Of a DNA stretch of 64,000 nucleotides, positions 44,013 to 52,830 are shown in pieces. The stretch is from assembly GCF_014646355.1 (NCBI RefSeq), contig NZ_BMNH01000009.1, positions 1 through 64,000 of the forward strand, written 5' to 3'. Numbering within the stretch: position 1 is the first letter of the stretch; the number at the start of each line of letters is the position of its first letter. The translations under genes and the position numbers were made by a program. This stretch comes from Nonomuraea cavernae. GTDB lineage: Bacteria > Actinomycetota > Actinomycetes > Streptosporangiales > Streptosporangiaceae. A model generated the notes under the pieces. It did no database searches, had not been told where the DNA came from, and saw only the letters and a list, made by a program, of their open reading frames with translations.

Positions 44013-44936
44013 TTGTTCGACTTGATCACGATCGGCCGCTGCGGCGTCGACATCTACCCGTTGCAGACGGGAGTAGGCCTGGCCCATGTCGAGACCTTCG
44101 GCAAGTTCCTCGGCGGCAGCCCGACGAACGTCGCGGTGGCGGCCGCACGGCACGGGGCGCGTGCCGCGGTGATCACCGCCGTGGGAGCCGATCCCTTCGG
44201 TGAGTGGATACGGCAGGCGATCCGGGGATTCGGCGTGGACGACTCCTTCGTGGCCACGATCGAGGGACCGCCGACTCCGGTGACCTTCTGTGAGATCTTC
44301 CCGCCCGACCACTTCCCGATCTACTTCTACCGCGGCGAGCATCCCCCCGACCTGCGCGTCACCGCCGGCTCCCTCGATCTCGGCGCGATCAGCGAGGCCC
44401 GGGTGTTCTGGTTCACCGGCACCGGCCTGAGCCAGGAGCCCAGCCGCTCGGCCCACACCGCCGCCCTGGAGGCCCGCGCCTCGGGCTGGACGGTGTTCGA
44501 CCTCGACTACCGGCCGATGCTCTGGGAGTCGCCCGAGGCCGCCCGCCAGGCCGTGCGCCACGCCCTGCCCTACGCCAACGTGGCCGTCGGCAACCTCGAC
44601 GAGGTGGAGATCGCCGTGGGCGTCCGAGAGCCGGAGGCCGCCGCCCAGGCGCTGCTCGACGCCGGCATGGAGGTGGCCGTCGTCAAGATGGGCCCCGACG
44701 GCGTGCTGGCCCGCGGCAAGGACGAGCACGTCGTGGTGGAGCCCGTCGCCGTGGAGGTGGTCAACGGGCTGGGCGCGGGCGACGCGTTCGGCGGCGCGCT
44801 CTGCCACGGGCTGCTCAGCGGATGGCCGCTGGAGCGGGTCGTACGGTTCGCCAACGCGGCGGGCGCGCACGTCGCCGCCCGCCTGGCCTGCGCCGAGGCC
44901 ATGCCGACCACGGACGAGGTGCTGGCCCTGCTATGA
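44013..44936 (+). CDS. iolC: 5-dehydro-2-deoxygluconokinase (IolC), TTG start
   Basis: A 307-residue PfkB-family kinase. It begins (M)FDLITIGRCGVDIYPLQTGV, with KFLGGSPTNVAVAAARHG (sugar site), WFTGTGLSQEPSR, and the ATP/catalytic motif VVNGLGAGDAFGGALCHG with the base Asp in GAGD. It phosphorylates 5-dehydro-2-deoxy-gluconate in inositol catabolism. The start is TTG 44013 behind GGAGG; comparison with IolC proteins that begin MYDLITMGR-like supports it over the upstream ATG at 43965, which would start inside the operator region. Its stop overlaps the aldolase ATG (ATGA). Confidence 0.88.
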   Translation: MFDLITIGRCGVDIYPLQTGVGLAHVETFGKFLGGSPTNVAVAAARHGARAAVITAVGADPFGEWIRQAIRGFGVDDSFVATIEGPPTPVTFCEIFPPDHFPIYFYRGEHPPDLRVTAGSLDLGAISEARVFWFTGTGLSQEPSRSAHTAALEARASGWTVFDLDYRPMLWESPEAARQAVRHALPYANVAVGNLDEVEIAVGVREPEAAAQALLDAGMEVAVVKMGPDGVLARGKDEHVVVEPVAVEVVNGLGAGDAFGGALCHGLLSGWPLERVVRFANAAGAHVAARLACAEAMPTTDEVLALL

Positions 44937-45838
44937 GTGACATCACGCTGCCCAGAACGTCCCCGTACGAGCGGCTCACCGACATCCGCGCGACGCGACC
45001 GGAGGAGATCGCGCTCGCCGCCGCCAGGAGGCCGCGGCGCGGCCTGCCGGGCGCGGGCGAGCGGTTGCTGATCATCGCGGCCGACCATCCCGCGCGGGCC
45101 GCGCTCGGCGTGCGCGACCGGCCGCTCGCCATGGCCAGCCGCACCGATCTGCTGGACCGGCTGCGGCTGGCGCTGTCGCGGCCGGGCGTCGACGGGATCC
45201 TCGCCTCACCCGACGTGATGGAGGACCTGCTGCTGCTCGGCGCGCTCGACGGCAAGCTGGCCTTCGGCTCGATGAACCGCGGCGGCCTGATGGGCTCCGT
45301 CTTCGAGCTGGACGACCGGTTCACCGGCTTCGACGCGGCCTCGATCGACGCGATGGGCCTCGACGGCGGCAAGATGCTCTGCCGTATCGACCCGGGCGAC
45401 CCGGCCACCGTCGCGACGCTCGAATCGTGCGCCCACGCGGTGACGAGTCTGGCCCGCAGGCGGCTCACGGCCATGGTGGAGCCGTTCTGGTCGCTGCGTT
45501 CCGACACCGGCGTCCTGCGCAACGACCTGTCGCCCGAGGCGGTCATCAAGTCGATCAGCGTCGCGCAGGCGCTCGGCGTCACCTCGGCCTACACCTGGCT
45601 CAAGATCCCGGCCGTCGCGGAGATGGAGCGCGTCATGGCCGCGACCACGCTGCCCGCGCTGCTGCTCGGCGGCGACCCGCCTGACATCGACGCCGCCTAC
45701 GCCGACTGGGGCCGCGCGCTGCGCCTGCCCGGCGTGCGCGGGCTCGTGGTCGGCCGCGCCCTGCTCTACCCTGCGGACGACGACGTCGCGGCGGTGGTGG
45801 ACGGCGCCGCCGCCCTGGTGCGGGAGGCGCGCTCGTGA
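44933..45838 (+). CDS. Cgl0158-type TIM-barrel aldolase (IolJ-like role)
   Basis: A 301-residue barrel resembling DeoC-like aldolases. Motifs are IIAADHPARAALG, MASRTDLLDRLRLALSRPGVDGILASPDVMEDL, and KIPAVAEMERVMAATTLPALLLGGDP, where a Schiff-base Lys is likely in YTWLKIP. Cgl0158-type proteins sit in actinobacterial iol clusters and probably cleave 6-phospho-5-dehydro-2-deoxygluconate to dihydroxyacetone phosphate and malonic semialdehyde (the IolJ step). It overlaps iolC by 4 bp and is 16 bp before iolB. Confidence 0.78.
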   Translation: MSDITLPRTSPYERLTDIRATRPEEIALAAARRPRRGLPGAGERLLIIAADHPARAALGVRDRPLAMASRTDLLDRLRLALSRPGVDGILASPDVMEDLLLLGALDGKLAFGSMNRGGLMGSVFELDDRFTGFDAASIDAMGLDGGKMLCRIDPGDPATVATLESCAHAVTSLARRRLTAMVEPFWSLRSDTGVLRNDLSPEAVIKSISVAQALGVTSAYTWLKIPAVAEMERVMAATTLPALLLGGDPPDIDAAYADWGRALRLPGVRGLVVGRALLYPADDDVAAVVDGAAALVREARS

Positions 45839-45854
45839 CCATAGTGGAGATGCC

Positions 45855-46709
45855 ATGACCTACCTTCAGTACGGCGAGACCGCCCGCGGACCGTGGTCGG
45901 TGGAGATCACCCCGGCCGTGGCGGGCTGGACCTATGCGGGGCTCCGGGTCGCCGACCTCGACGGCGATCCGGTGTCGTTCGACACCGGCGAGGAGGAGAC
46001 GCTGGTCCTCCCGCTGTCCGGCTCGTGCACGGTGACCTGCTCGGCGGCGGGCGAACCGGACGTGAGCTGGGAGCTGGCCGGGCGGGCGTCGGTGTTCGAC
46101 GGCCCCTCAGATTTCGCCTATATCCCGATTTCTACGCAGGTGACGGTGACCGGCCGGGGACGGATCGCCTTCCCGTCGGCCCGGGCCACCCGCCGGTCGG
46201 CACCCCGCCACGTGCCCGCCTCCGAGGTGCCCGTGGAGATCCGGGGCGCCGGCCAGGCCACCCGCCAGGTGAACAACTTCTGCGCCCCCGGCGTCTTCGC
46301 GTGCGACAAGCTCATGGCCGTCGAGGTGCTCACCCCCGGCGGCAACTGGTCCTCCTATCCCCCGCACAAGCACGACACCCCGCACGACGGCGAGGCCGTG
46401 CTGGAGGAGATCTACTACTTCGAGGTCGACCGCCAGGGCCAGGGCTACCAACGCGTCTACACCTCCGAGCGGGGCCACATCGACACCCTCGCCGAGGTCT
46501 CCTCCGGTGACGTGGTGCTGGTGCCGTACGGCTATCACGGCCCCTCGATGGCCGCGCCCGGCTACGACCTCTACTACCTGAACGTCCTGGCCGGCCCCGC
46601 CGAGGAGCGGTCGATGGCGTTCTGCGACGACCCCCGCCACACCTGGATCCGTTCCTCGTGGGAGGGCCAGGAGATCGACCCCAGAGTTCCGTTCGGGAGG
46701 GCCCGATGA
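45855..46709 (+). CDS. iolB: 5-deoxy-glucuronate isomerase (IolB)
   Basis: A 284-residue double cupin. The first cupin runs to ~130 (SGSCTVTCSAAG). The second has NWSSYPPHKHDTPHDGEAVLEEIYYFEVD, with His residues binding a metal, and VVLVPYGYHGPSMAAPGYDLYYLNVLAG. This matches IolB, which converts 5-deoxy-glucuronate to 5-dehydro-2-deoxygluconate. GGAG 7 nt before ATG. Its stop overlaps iolD's ATG as ATGA. Confidence 0.92.
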   Translation: MTYLQYGETARGPWSVEITPAVAGWTYAGLRVADLDGDPVSFDTGEEETLVLPLSGSCTVTCSAAGEPDVSWELAGRASVFDGPSDFAYIPISTQVTVTGRGRIAFPSARATRRSAPRHVPASEVPVEIRGAGQATRQVNNFCAPGVFACDKLMAVEVLTPGGNWSSYPPHKHDTPHDGEAVLEEIYYFEVDRQGQGYQRVYTSERGHIDTLAEVSSGDVVLVPYGYHGPSMAAPGYDLYYLNVLAGPAEERSMAFCDDPRHTWIRSSWEGQEIDPRVPFGRAR

Positions 46710-48562
46710 CCCGGTTGACCGTCGCCCAGGCCGTGGTGCGCTTCCTGGCCGAGCAGTGGACCGAGCGCGACGGCGCCGAGCGCCGGTTCTTCGGCGGCTG
46801 TTTCGGCATCTTCGGCCACGGCAACGTGGCCGGGCTCGGCCAGGCACTCGCCACCTCGACCGCCGACCTGCCCTACCACCTGAGCCGCAACGAGCAGGCC
46901 ATGGTGCACAGCGCCGCCGGCTACGCGCGGGCCGCCAACCGGCTGTCCACCCTGGCCTGCACCACCTCGATCGGCCCCGGCGCGACCAACATGGTGACCG
47001 GCGCGGCCGGCGCGACGATCAACCGGCTGCCGGTGCTGCTGCTGCCCGGCGACATCTTCGCCACCCGCGTGGCCAACCCCGTGCTCCAGGAGCTGGAGGA
47101 CCCCCGCTCCTACGACGTCTCGGTCAACGACTGCCTCAAGCCGGTCTCCCGCTACTGGGACCGGATCAACCGGCCTGAGCAACTGCCGTCCGCGCTGCTG
47201 GCCGCCATGCGGGTGCTCACCGACCCGGCCGAGACGGGCGCGGTGACGCTGGCGCTGCCCCAGGACGTCCAGGCCGAGGCGTACGACTGGCCGGAGGAGC
47301 TGTTCGCGCGACGCGTGTGGCACATCCCCCGCCCCGGCCCCGAGCGGGCCGCGCTGGCGCGGGCGGCCGAGCTGGTCAGATCGGCCGCCCGGCCGCTCGT
47401 CGTGGCCGGCGGCGGCGTGATCTACAGCGAGGCCGCCGAGCAGCTGCGGATCTTCGCCGAGACCCACGGCGTGCCCGTGGCCGAGACCCAGGCGGGCAAG
47501 GGCGCGCTCCCCCACGGGCACCCGCTCGCCATGGGGGCCGTGGGCGCCACCGGCACCACCGCCGCCAACGCGCTCGCCCGCCAGGCCGACCTGGTCATCG
47601 GAGTCGGCACCCGCTACAGCGACTTCACCACCGCCTCCCATTCGCTGTTCGCGCCCGGCGCCCGCTTCGTCAACCTCAACATCACCGGCTTCGACGCGGC
47701 CAAGCTGTCGGGCCTGCAGCTCGTGGCCGACGCCAGGGAGGGCCTGGCCGAGCTGTCCGGGGCGTGCGCGGGCTGGGCCACCTCCGGCGCCTACCGGTCC
47801 GAGGCCGCCGAGCTGAGCCGCGCCTGGGACACCACGGTCGACGCCGCCTACGCCCTGGACGGCTCGCCGCTGCCGCAGTCGGCCGTGATCGGCGCCGTCA
47901 ACGCGGCCGCCGGCGACGACGGGGTGGTAGTCTGCGCCGCCGGCTCCATGCCGGGCGACCTGCACAAACTCTGGCGGCCGAGCGGTCCGGGCGCCTACCA
48001 CGTCGAGTACGGCTACTCGTGCATGGGCTACGAGATCGCCGGCGGGCTCGGGGTCAAGCTGGCGGCGCCCGAGCGCGAGGTGTTCGTCATGGTGGGCGAC
48101 GGCTCCTACCTGATGATGGCCCAGGAGCTCGTCACCGCCGTCTCCGAGGGCGTCAAGCTGGTCGTGGTCCTCGTCGACAACTCCGGCTTCGCCTCGATCG
48201 GCCGCCTGTCCGAGAGCGTCGGCGCCGAACGCCTGGGCACGTCCTACGGTTTCCGCGGCACCGGCCGCTACGACGGCGGGCCGCTGCCGGTGGACCTGGC
48301 GGCCAACGCCGCGAGCCTCGGCGCGACCGTGCTGCGTCCCGACTCGCTGGCCGAGCTCCGCAAGGCGCTCGACACGGCGCGCGCGGCCAGGGAGACCACG
48401 GTGGTCTACGTCCGGGCCGATCCCACCCTCGACACCCCGTCGTCGGAGGCATGGTGGGACGTCCCCGTGGCGGAGGTCTCCACCACACCGGCCGGCCAGG
48501 ACGCCCGCACGGCGTACGAGTCGGCCAAGCAAGGACAGCACCGCCGCCTCACACCGCCCTGA
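46706..48562 (+). CDS. iolD: 3D-(3,5/4)-trihydroxycyclohexane-1,2-dione hydrolase (IolD)
   Basis: A 618-residue thiamine-diphosphate enzyme. The N-terminal PYR domain has NEQAMVHSAAGYARAANRL (catalytic Glu) and SIGPGATNMVTGAAGATINRLPVLLLPGD. The PP domain carries GDGSYLMMAQELVTAVSEG with the metal motif and SYGFRGTGRYDGGPLP. It opens the cyclohexane ring of the diketo-inositol intermediate. GGGAGG about 6 nt before ATG 46706. It ends the iolC-aldolase-iolB-iolD operon; iolA and a canonical iolG are not in the window. Confidence 0.92.
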   Translation: MTRLTVAQAVVRFLAEQWTERDGAERRFFGGCFGIFGHGNVAGLGQALATSTADLPYHLSRNEQAMVHSAAGYARAANRLSTLACTTSIGPGATNMVTGAAGATINRLPVLLLPGDIFATRVANPVLQELEDPRSYDVSVNDCLKPVSRYWDRINRPEQLPSALLAAMRVLTDPAETGAVTLALPQDVQAEAYDWPEELFARRVWHIPRPGPERAALARAAELVRSAARPLVVAGGGVIYSEAAEQLRIFAETHGVPVAETQAGKGALPHGHPLAMGAVGATGTTAANALARQADLVIGVGTRYSDFTTASHSLFAPGARFVNLNITGFDAAKLSGLQLVADAREGLAELSGACAGWATSGAYRSEAAELSRAWDTTVDAAYALDGSPLPQSAVIGAVNAAAGDDGVVVCAAGSMPGDLHKLWRPSGPGAYHVEYGYSCMGYEIAGGLGVKLAAPEREVFVMVGDGSYLMMAQELVTAVSEGVKLVVVLVDNSGFASIGRLSESVGAERLGTSYGFRGTGRYDGGPLPVDLAANAASLGATVLRPDSLAELRKALDTARAARETTVVYVRADPTLDTPSSEAWWDVPVAEVSTTPAGQDARTAYESAKQGQHRRLTPP

Positions 48563-48611
48563 CCTAGGGCTTTCCAGCGGCTCGGTGGTTGCCGGAGATC
48601 GTCAAGGGGAA

Positions 48612-48640
48612 CGCCTCCCTCCGGGCTCAGGGGGGAGGCG
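48612..48640 (+). promoter_or_regulatory. Hairpin burying the ribosome site of the second AI-2E gene
   Basis: CGCCTCCC (48612-48619) and GGGAGGCG (48633-48640) form a perfect 8-bp stem with a 13-nt loop, ending 3 bp before ATG 48644. The 3' arm contains the Shine-Dalgarno GGGAGG. It could be the terminator of the iolD operon or a translational control element for the next gene. Confidence 0.5.
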
Positions 48641-48643
48641 GCG

Positions 48644-49657
48644 ATGAAGCCGTGGCGCGCGCTCGGCTGGATCGCGATCATCGCGGTGGCGATCTACTGC
48701 GTGGTCCATCTGCAGACCGTGATCATGTCGATCATCATCGGGGTGTTCTTCACCGCTCTGCTGCTGCCCCCCGCGCGGTGGCTGCGCAGGCGCGGCCTGG
48801 GTAGGGGGCTGGCCACCACGGCGGTCTTCGTCGGCGGGCTGCTGCTCGCCGCGGCGCTGATCGCGCTGCTCGTCCCGCCCACCGTCAGCGGGATCAGCGA
48901 GATGAGCGACAGCCTCGGCAAGGCGCTGCGGGAGTTGCGGGGCATCGGCGCCCGGCTCGGCATCGACACCGAGCACCTGGCCGCGCAGGCCGGCGACTAT
49001 GTGTCCAAGCGAGGGCAGCAGATCACCACCACCGCGCTGACCGGCGCGCGGACCGTAGGCGAGATCGTCATCGGCAGCGTGCTGGCCCTCATCCTGGCGA
49101 TCTACTTCGTGCACGGCGGCGACCGGCTCTTCCAGTGGCTGCTGGAGCTGATGCCGGTCTCGTCCCGGGGACGGATCCGGGCCACCGGTGAGCTGATCTT
49201 CGACGTGGTCGGCCGCTACATCCGCGGCGTGGCCCTGGTGGGCCTGGTCGACGGGTTCTTCATCGGGCTGGCCCTGTGGATCCTGGGCGTGCCGATCGCG
49301 CTGCCGCTCGCGGTGCTGACGTTCGTGGGCGCGTTCCTGCCGGTCGTGGGCGCGTTCCTGGCGGGGTTGCTGGCCGCGGTGGTGGCCTTCGTGGCCAAAG
49401 GCTGGCTGATCGCGCTGATCGTCGTCGCGGTGACCCTGCTGGTGCAGCAGATCGAGGGGCACGTGCTGGCGCCCCAGATCTACGGGCGGGCCCTCGACCT
49501 GCCCGGTGCGGTGATCCTCGTGGCCATCGCCGTGGGCAGCCTCCTCGCCGGGATCACCGGGGCGTTCCTGGCCGCGCCCGTCGCCTCGGTGATCGTCGCC
49601 CTGCTCAGGAACCGCGACATCCTGGGAGGCGGAGCTCTCGCGCCGGCTCGTGCCTGA
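48644..49657 (+). CDS. AI-2E family transporter, second copy
   Basis: A 337-residue AI-2E/YdiK-family protein. Hydrophobic segments: WIAIIAVAIYCVVHLQTVIM, IIGVFFTALLLPPARW, AVFVGGLLLAAALIALLVPP, then a long amphipathic region to ~115, and later GEIVIGSVLALILAIYFV, GVALVGLVDGFFIGLAL, LPVVGAFLAGLLAAVVAF and LIALIVVAVTLLVQQIEGHVLAPQIYGRALDLPG, which is the family's conserved helix pair. It differs from the first copy at 313 and has no adjacent partner gene. Start ATG after a ribosome site held in a hairpin. Confidence 0.85.
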   Translation: MKPWRALGWIAIIAVAIYCVVHLQTVIMSIIIGVFFTALLLPPARWLRRRGLGRGLATTAVFVGGLLLAAALIALLVPPTVSGISEMSDSLGKALRELRGIGARLGIDTEHLAAQAGDYVSKRGQQITTTALTGARTVGEIVIGSVLALILAIYFVHGGDRLFQWLLELMPVSSRGRIRATGELIFDVVGRYIRGVALVGLVDGFFIGLALWILGVPIALPLAVLTFVGAFLPVVGAFLAGLLAAVVAFVAKGWLIALIVVAVTLLVQQIEGHVLAPQIYGRALDLPGAVILVAIAVGSLLAGITGAFLAAPVASVIVALLRNRDILGGGALAPARA

Positions 49658-49779
49658 TCGGCATGCGGTCCAGCTCGGCCGGAACGCACCGCCGGGCCCC
49701 CAGCAGGTGGTCAGGATCGGGTCACCTCGGGAAGATCAGCGGGTCCGACGGGTCGCACGGAGATCGCCACAGGTCCAGT

Positions 49780-50448
49780 ATGGACATCATGCGATGGGTG
49801 ACTTTCGACTGTTTCGGCACGCTGGTCGACTGGCGGCACGGCATCTGGACCAGCGCCGACCTGATCGCGCCCGGCCATGGGCGCCGGCTGCTCGACGCCT
49901 ACGGCAGGCACGAGCGCGAGGTGCAGGCCGAGTCACCCGGGCTGCGCTACCGCGAGGTGCTGGCCGAGTCGCTGCGCCGGGCCTGCGCCGAGGAGCAGGT
50001 GCCGCTCGCCCCCGACGACGCCTCGGTGCTGGCCGCCACGCTCCCCTACTGGCCGGTCTTCCCGGACGTCGGCGACGAGCTCACCGCGCTGCGCGAGGCC
50101 GGCTGGCGGCTGGCCCTGCTCACCAACTGCGACCGCGACCTGATCGGCGAGACGCAGCGGCGGCTGCCGGTGCGGTTCGACGCGGTGGTGACCGCCGAGG
50201 ACGCCGGCGCCTACAAGCCGTCGCACGCCCACTTCGACACCTTCAGCCGCTCGTACGAGCCCGAACGGTGGGTGCACGTGGCCCAGAGCTTCACCCATGA
50301 CCTGGTGCCCGCCCACCGGCTGGGCATCGACCGCGTCTGGATCAACCGCCTCGGCGAGCACCCCGAGGACCCGTCGATCCTCCAGGAGGTCCGCCCCGAC
50401 CTGCGCGGCCTCGCGGAGCTCGTGGAGGTCATCGCCGCCTCAGCCTGA
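49780..50448 (+). CDS. HAD superfamily hydrolase (haloacid dehalogenase type II)
   Basis: A 222-residue HAD hydrolase. Motif I FDCFGTLVDW (nucleophile Asp), motif II LLTNCDRD, motif III Lys in KPSHAHFDTFSR, and motif IV-like region VVTAEDAG. It is closest to L-2-haloacid dehalogenases or generic phosphoglycolate-type phosphatases. ATG 49780 or 49789 could be the start; neither has a strong ribosome site. The sequence right after the stop repeats the 3' end of the gene imperfectly several times (50428-50550). Confidence 0.82.
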   Translation: MDIMRWVTFDCFGTLVDWRHGIWTSADLIAPGHGRRLLDAYGRHEREVQAESPGLRYREVLAESLRRACAEEQVPLAPDDASVLAATLPYWPVFPDVGDELTALREAGWRLALLTNCDRDLIGETQRRLPVRFDAVVTAEDAGAYKPSHAHFDTFSRSYEPERWVHVAQSFTHDLVPAHRLGIDRVWINRLGEHPEDPSILQEVRPDLRGLAELVEVIAASA

Positions 50449-50550
50449 CACGCGGACGTCATCGCCGCGTCCGGCCAGACACGGACGTCATCGTCGCAGC
50501 CTCAGCCTGAGCCTGACACGCGGACGCCGTCGTCGCGTCCGGCCTGACCC
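50428..50550 (+). repeat. Imperfect ~30-bp direct repeats copying the HAD 3' end
   Basis: GTCATCGCCGC-type cores with CGTCCGGCC or CCTCAGCC and a TGACACGCGGAC joint recur at about 50428, 50458, 50487 and 50526 (spacing 30, 29, 39). The first copy is the gene's terminal codons and stop; the rest fill the gap to the DivIVA-repeat gene. Confidence 0.65.
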
Positions 50551-50565
50551 GTCGGGCGAAGCGGG

Positions 50566-51114
50566 TCAGCCGCGCTGCTCGAGGACGTCGGCGATGCCGG
50601 CCAGGAACGTGTCCACGTCGGCGATCAGGTAGCCCGACCTCAGCAGCACCGTCGAGAACTTCGCCTCACGCACCTCCTTGGCCGTCACCGGGTAGTCGGT
50701 GGTGCCGCGCAGCGTGGCCACGATCCGGTCAAGGAAGGCGTCGACCTCGTCCTCGTTGTAGCCGGTGCCCATCCGGCCGGGCCGAAATCCCACTCGTTCG
50801 ACCCGCGCCGCCTGGGTCTCGAACCACTGCTCGCGCAGCATCTCACCGGTCGGCTCGGTCATGGCCAGCCGTACGGGGCTCCTGGCCTTCGTCTCCAAGG
50901 CCACCACGAACGCCTCCAGCGCGAAGTCGACCGCGGTCTCCTGGTAGCCGCCGCGCTTCGCGCGGAACGTCGCATGGCGCACGTCGTCGGCGGTCACGGG
51001 TTCGACGTCGCGTGATCCCCTGCCCAGAGTCGCCTCGATCCGCTCGATGAGGGCATCGACGTCGACCGGGTCATAGCCTGAACGCATACCCATGACGCGC
51101 GGAAAGCGATTCAA
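50566..51114 (-). CDS. DivIVA-domain repeat protein, TTG start
   Basis: A 182-residue protein built of four short repeats of the DivIVA N-terminal signature GYxxxxVDxxL: GYDPVDVDALIERIEATL, GYQETAVDFALEAF, GYNEDEVDAFLDRIVATL and GYLIADVDTFLAGIADVL. No long coiled coil follows, unlike Wag31/DivIVA. It may bind curved membrane or act as an accessory of polar growth; function not established. TTG 51114 is chosen because AGGAGGAG lies 5-7 nt upstream. Confidence 0.8.
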   Translation of the reverse strand: MNRFPRVMGMRSGYDPVDVDALIERIEATLGRGSRDVEPVTADDVRHATFRAKRGGYQETAVDFALEAFVVALETKARSPVRLAMTEPTGEMLREQWFETQAARVERVGFRPGRMGTGYNEDEVDAFLDRIVATLRGTTDYPVTAKEVREAKFSTVLLRSGYLIADVDTFLAGIADVLEQRG

Positions 51115-51457
51115 GCCCACTCCTCCTGAGTTGTGCGGGGGTCCGTCTCTATTGTGGGGCTCTTTTATCACGACAAACCGAGTCGCCTTATACCGTTACA
51201 GCACCACGCGGCCGTCCAAGGTGTCATTTCGCTACCAAAGACGTGAACGTTACGTCATCTAAGGCGTCCACGCCCGTCTCCCACCGGGTGAGCCGGTCGA
51301 GCCGGTCGGCGTCAACGGCGTGGGCAAGTCCACCTCTGTCGGGGTCACCAGGCCCCACCTCGGGCACGGTCACAGATCGGCCGCCCGTGGTGGCGTCGCG
51401 CCTGACCGCCGCCCGGCGTGCCGGCCATGGCCTCGTACGGGCTCGCGGTGCTGGCCG
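51115..51457. other. Intergenic region left of the rlmN repeats
   Basis: This holds the presumed promoter of the DivIVA-repeat gene (minus strand) and no gene I can support. Open frames on the plus strand are translated repeats and lack ribosome sites. Confidence 0.4.
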
Positions 51458-51487
51458 GCCTTGCTTGGTACGGCCTTGCTTGGTACG
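51458..51487 (+). repeat. 15-bp tandem duplication GGCCTTGCTTGGTAC
   Basis: Two exact consecutive copies (51458-51472, 51473-51487) in the region between the DivIVA-repeat gene and rlmN. No function seen. Confidence 0.7.
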
Positions 51488-51524
51488 GCCTCCCGCGTCG
51501 TACCCGGCCCTTACCTCAGGCGCC

Positions 51525-51689
51525 GTCGATCACTCGGCCGCGGCGAGCTGACCTCAGCCGCCGTCGATCACTCGGCCGCGGCGAGCTGGCCGCAGGCACC
51601 GTCGATCACTCGGCCGCGGCGAGCTGGCCGCAGGCACCGTCGATCACTCGGCCGCGGCGAGCTGGCCGCAGGCGCCGTCGATCTCGCGG
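51525..51689 (-). repeat. 38-bp tandem repeat copied from the rlmN 3' end
   Basis: GTCGATCACTCGGCCGCGGC-type units start at 51525, 51563, 51601 and 51639, each 38 bp apart, with a fifth diverged copy at 51677 lying inside rlmN. Read on the minus strand each unit is the end of the coding sequence (GACGG[C/T]GCCTGCGGCCAGC), the LAAAE codons and the TGA stop. The 38-bp period is not a multiple of 3. A CCGCGG core makes each unit capable of a small hairpin. Confidence 0.8.
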
Positions 51690-52744
51690 CCCCGGGTGTC
51701 GCGGACCGTGACGGGGACGCCGTGGAACTGCAGCCGGCGCACGAACGCGCGCTCGTCCTCCGGCCGGGAGGCGGTCCACTTGGAGCCCGGAGTGGGGTTG
51801 AGGGGGATCAGGTTGACGTGCACCAGTTTGTTCTTGACCAGCTTGCCGAGCAGGTCGGCCCGCCATTCCTGGTCGTTGATGTCCTTGATCAGGGCGTACT
51901 CGATCGAGACCCGCCGCTTGGTCCTGGCCGCGTAGTCCCAGGCCGCGCCGAGGACCTCGGACACCTTCCAGCGCGTGTTGACGGGCACCAGCGTGTCGCG
52001 CAGCTCGTCGTCGGGCGCGTGCAGCGACAGCGCGAGCGTCACCGGCAGGCCCTCGTCGGCGAGCTTGCCGATCGCCGGGACCAGGCCGACCGTGGAGACC
52101 GTGACGCCGCGGGCGGAGATGCCGAGCCCGTCGGGGGCCGGCTCCACCAGACGGCGCACCGCGCCGATCACCTGCTTGTAGTTGGCCAGCGGCTCGCCCA
52201 TGCCCATGAAGACCACGTTGTTGACCCGGCCCGGCCCGCCGGGCACCTCGCCGGCCGCCAGCGCGCGGGCGCCCGAGACCACCTGCTCGACGATCTCGGC
52301 GGTGGACATGTTGCGGGTCAGCCCGGCCTGGCCGGTGGCGCAGAAGGGGCAGTTCATGCCGCAGCCCGCCTGCGACGACACGCACATCGTGGCCCGGTCG
52401 GGGTAGCGCATGAGCACCGACTCGACCAACGCTCCGTCGAACAGCCGCCACAGCGTCTTGCGGGTGGTGCCGCCGTCGGTGGTGAGCTCCTTGACCGGCG
52501 TGAGCAGCTCGGGAAGCAACGCGGCGAGCTTGTCACGGGAGGCGGCCGGCAGGTCGGTCATCGCCCCCACGTCGGTGGTCAGACGCTCGAAGTAGTGGCG
52601 GGACAGCTGGTCGGCGCGGAACGCCTTCTCGCCCAGCTCCGTGACCGCGACGCGGCGGTCGGCCATGGACAGGTCGGCCAGGTGCCGGGCCGGCTTGGCC
52701 CTGCGCGGCGCGACGAAGGTGAGCTGGCCTGGCTGCTGGGACAC
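51644..52744 (-). CDS. rlmN: 23S rRNA (adenine-2503-C2)/tRNA methyltransferase RlmN
   Basis: A 366-residue radical-SAM enzyme. The 4Fe-4S motif is [19 protein letters not shown] (CxxxCxxC). The catalytic Cys appears near the C-terminus (DGACGQLA). Other family pieces: [41 protein letters not shown]. It methylates A2503 of 23S rRNA and A37 of some tRNAs. The GTG start at 52744 fits AGAAGG upstream. Near cdsA and frr as in other actinobacteria. The last 38 bp are tandemly duplicated beyond the stop. Confidence 0.92.
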   Translation of the reverse strand: MSQQPGQLTFVAPRRAKPARHLADLSMADRRVAVTELGEKAFRADQLSRHYFERLTTDVGAMTDLPAASRDKLAALLPELLTPVKELTTDGGTTRKTLWRLFDGALVESVLMRYPDRATMCVSSQAGCGMNCPFCATGQAGLTRNMSTAEIVEQVVSGARALAAGEVPGGPGRVNNVVFMGMGEPLANYKQVIGAVRRLVEPAPDGLGISARGVTVSTVGLVPAIGKLADEGLPVTLALSLHAPDDELRDTLVPVNTRWKVSEVLGAAWDYAARTKRRVSIEYALIKDINDQEWRADLLGKLVKNKLVHVNLIPLNPTPGSKWTASRPEDERAFVRRLQFHGVPVTVRDTRGREIDGACGQLAAAE

Positions 52745-52830
52745 GGGACTGCCTTCTGCTCGGGGTTACGCACCAGCGTAGTGAACGCTGGGGCCGGAAG
52801 TGTCATCGGGAACCTCCGAGGAGACCCGCG

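Noticed and set aside
51525..51689. CRISPR array because of the regular 38-bp repetition
   Set aside because: Repeats are immediately tandem with no spacers and are copies of the rlmN 3' end; no cas genes nearby.
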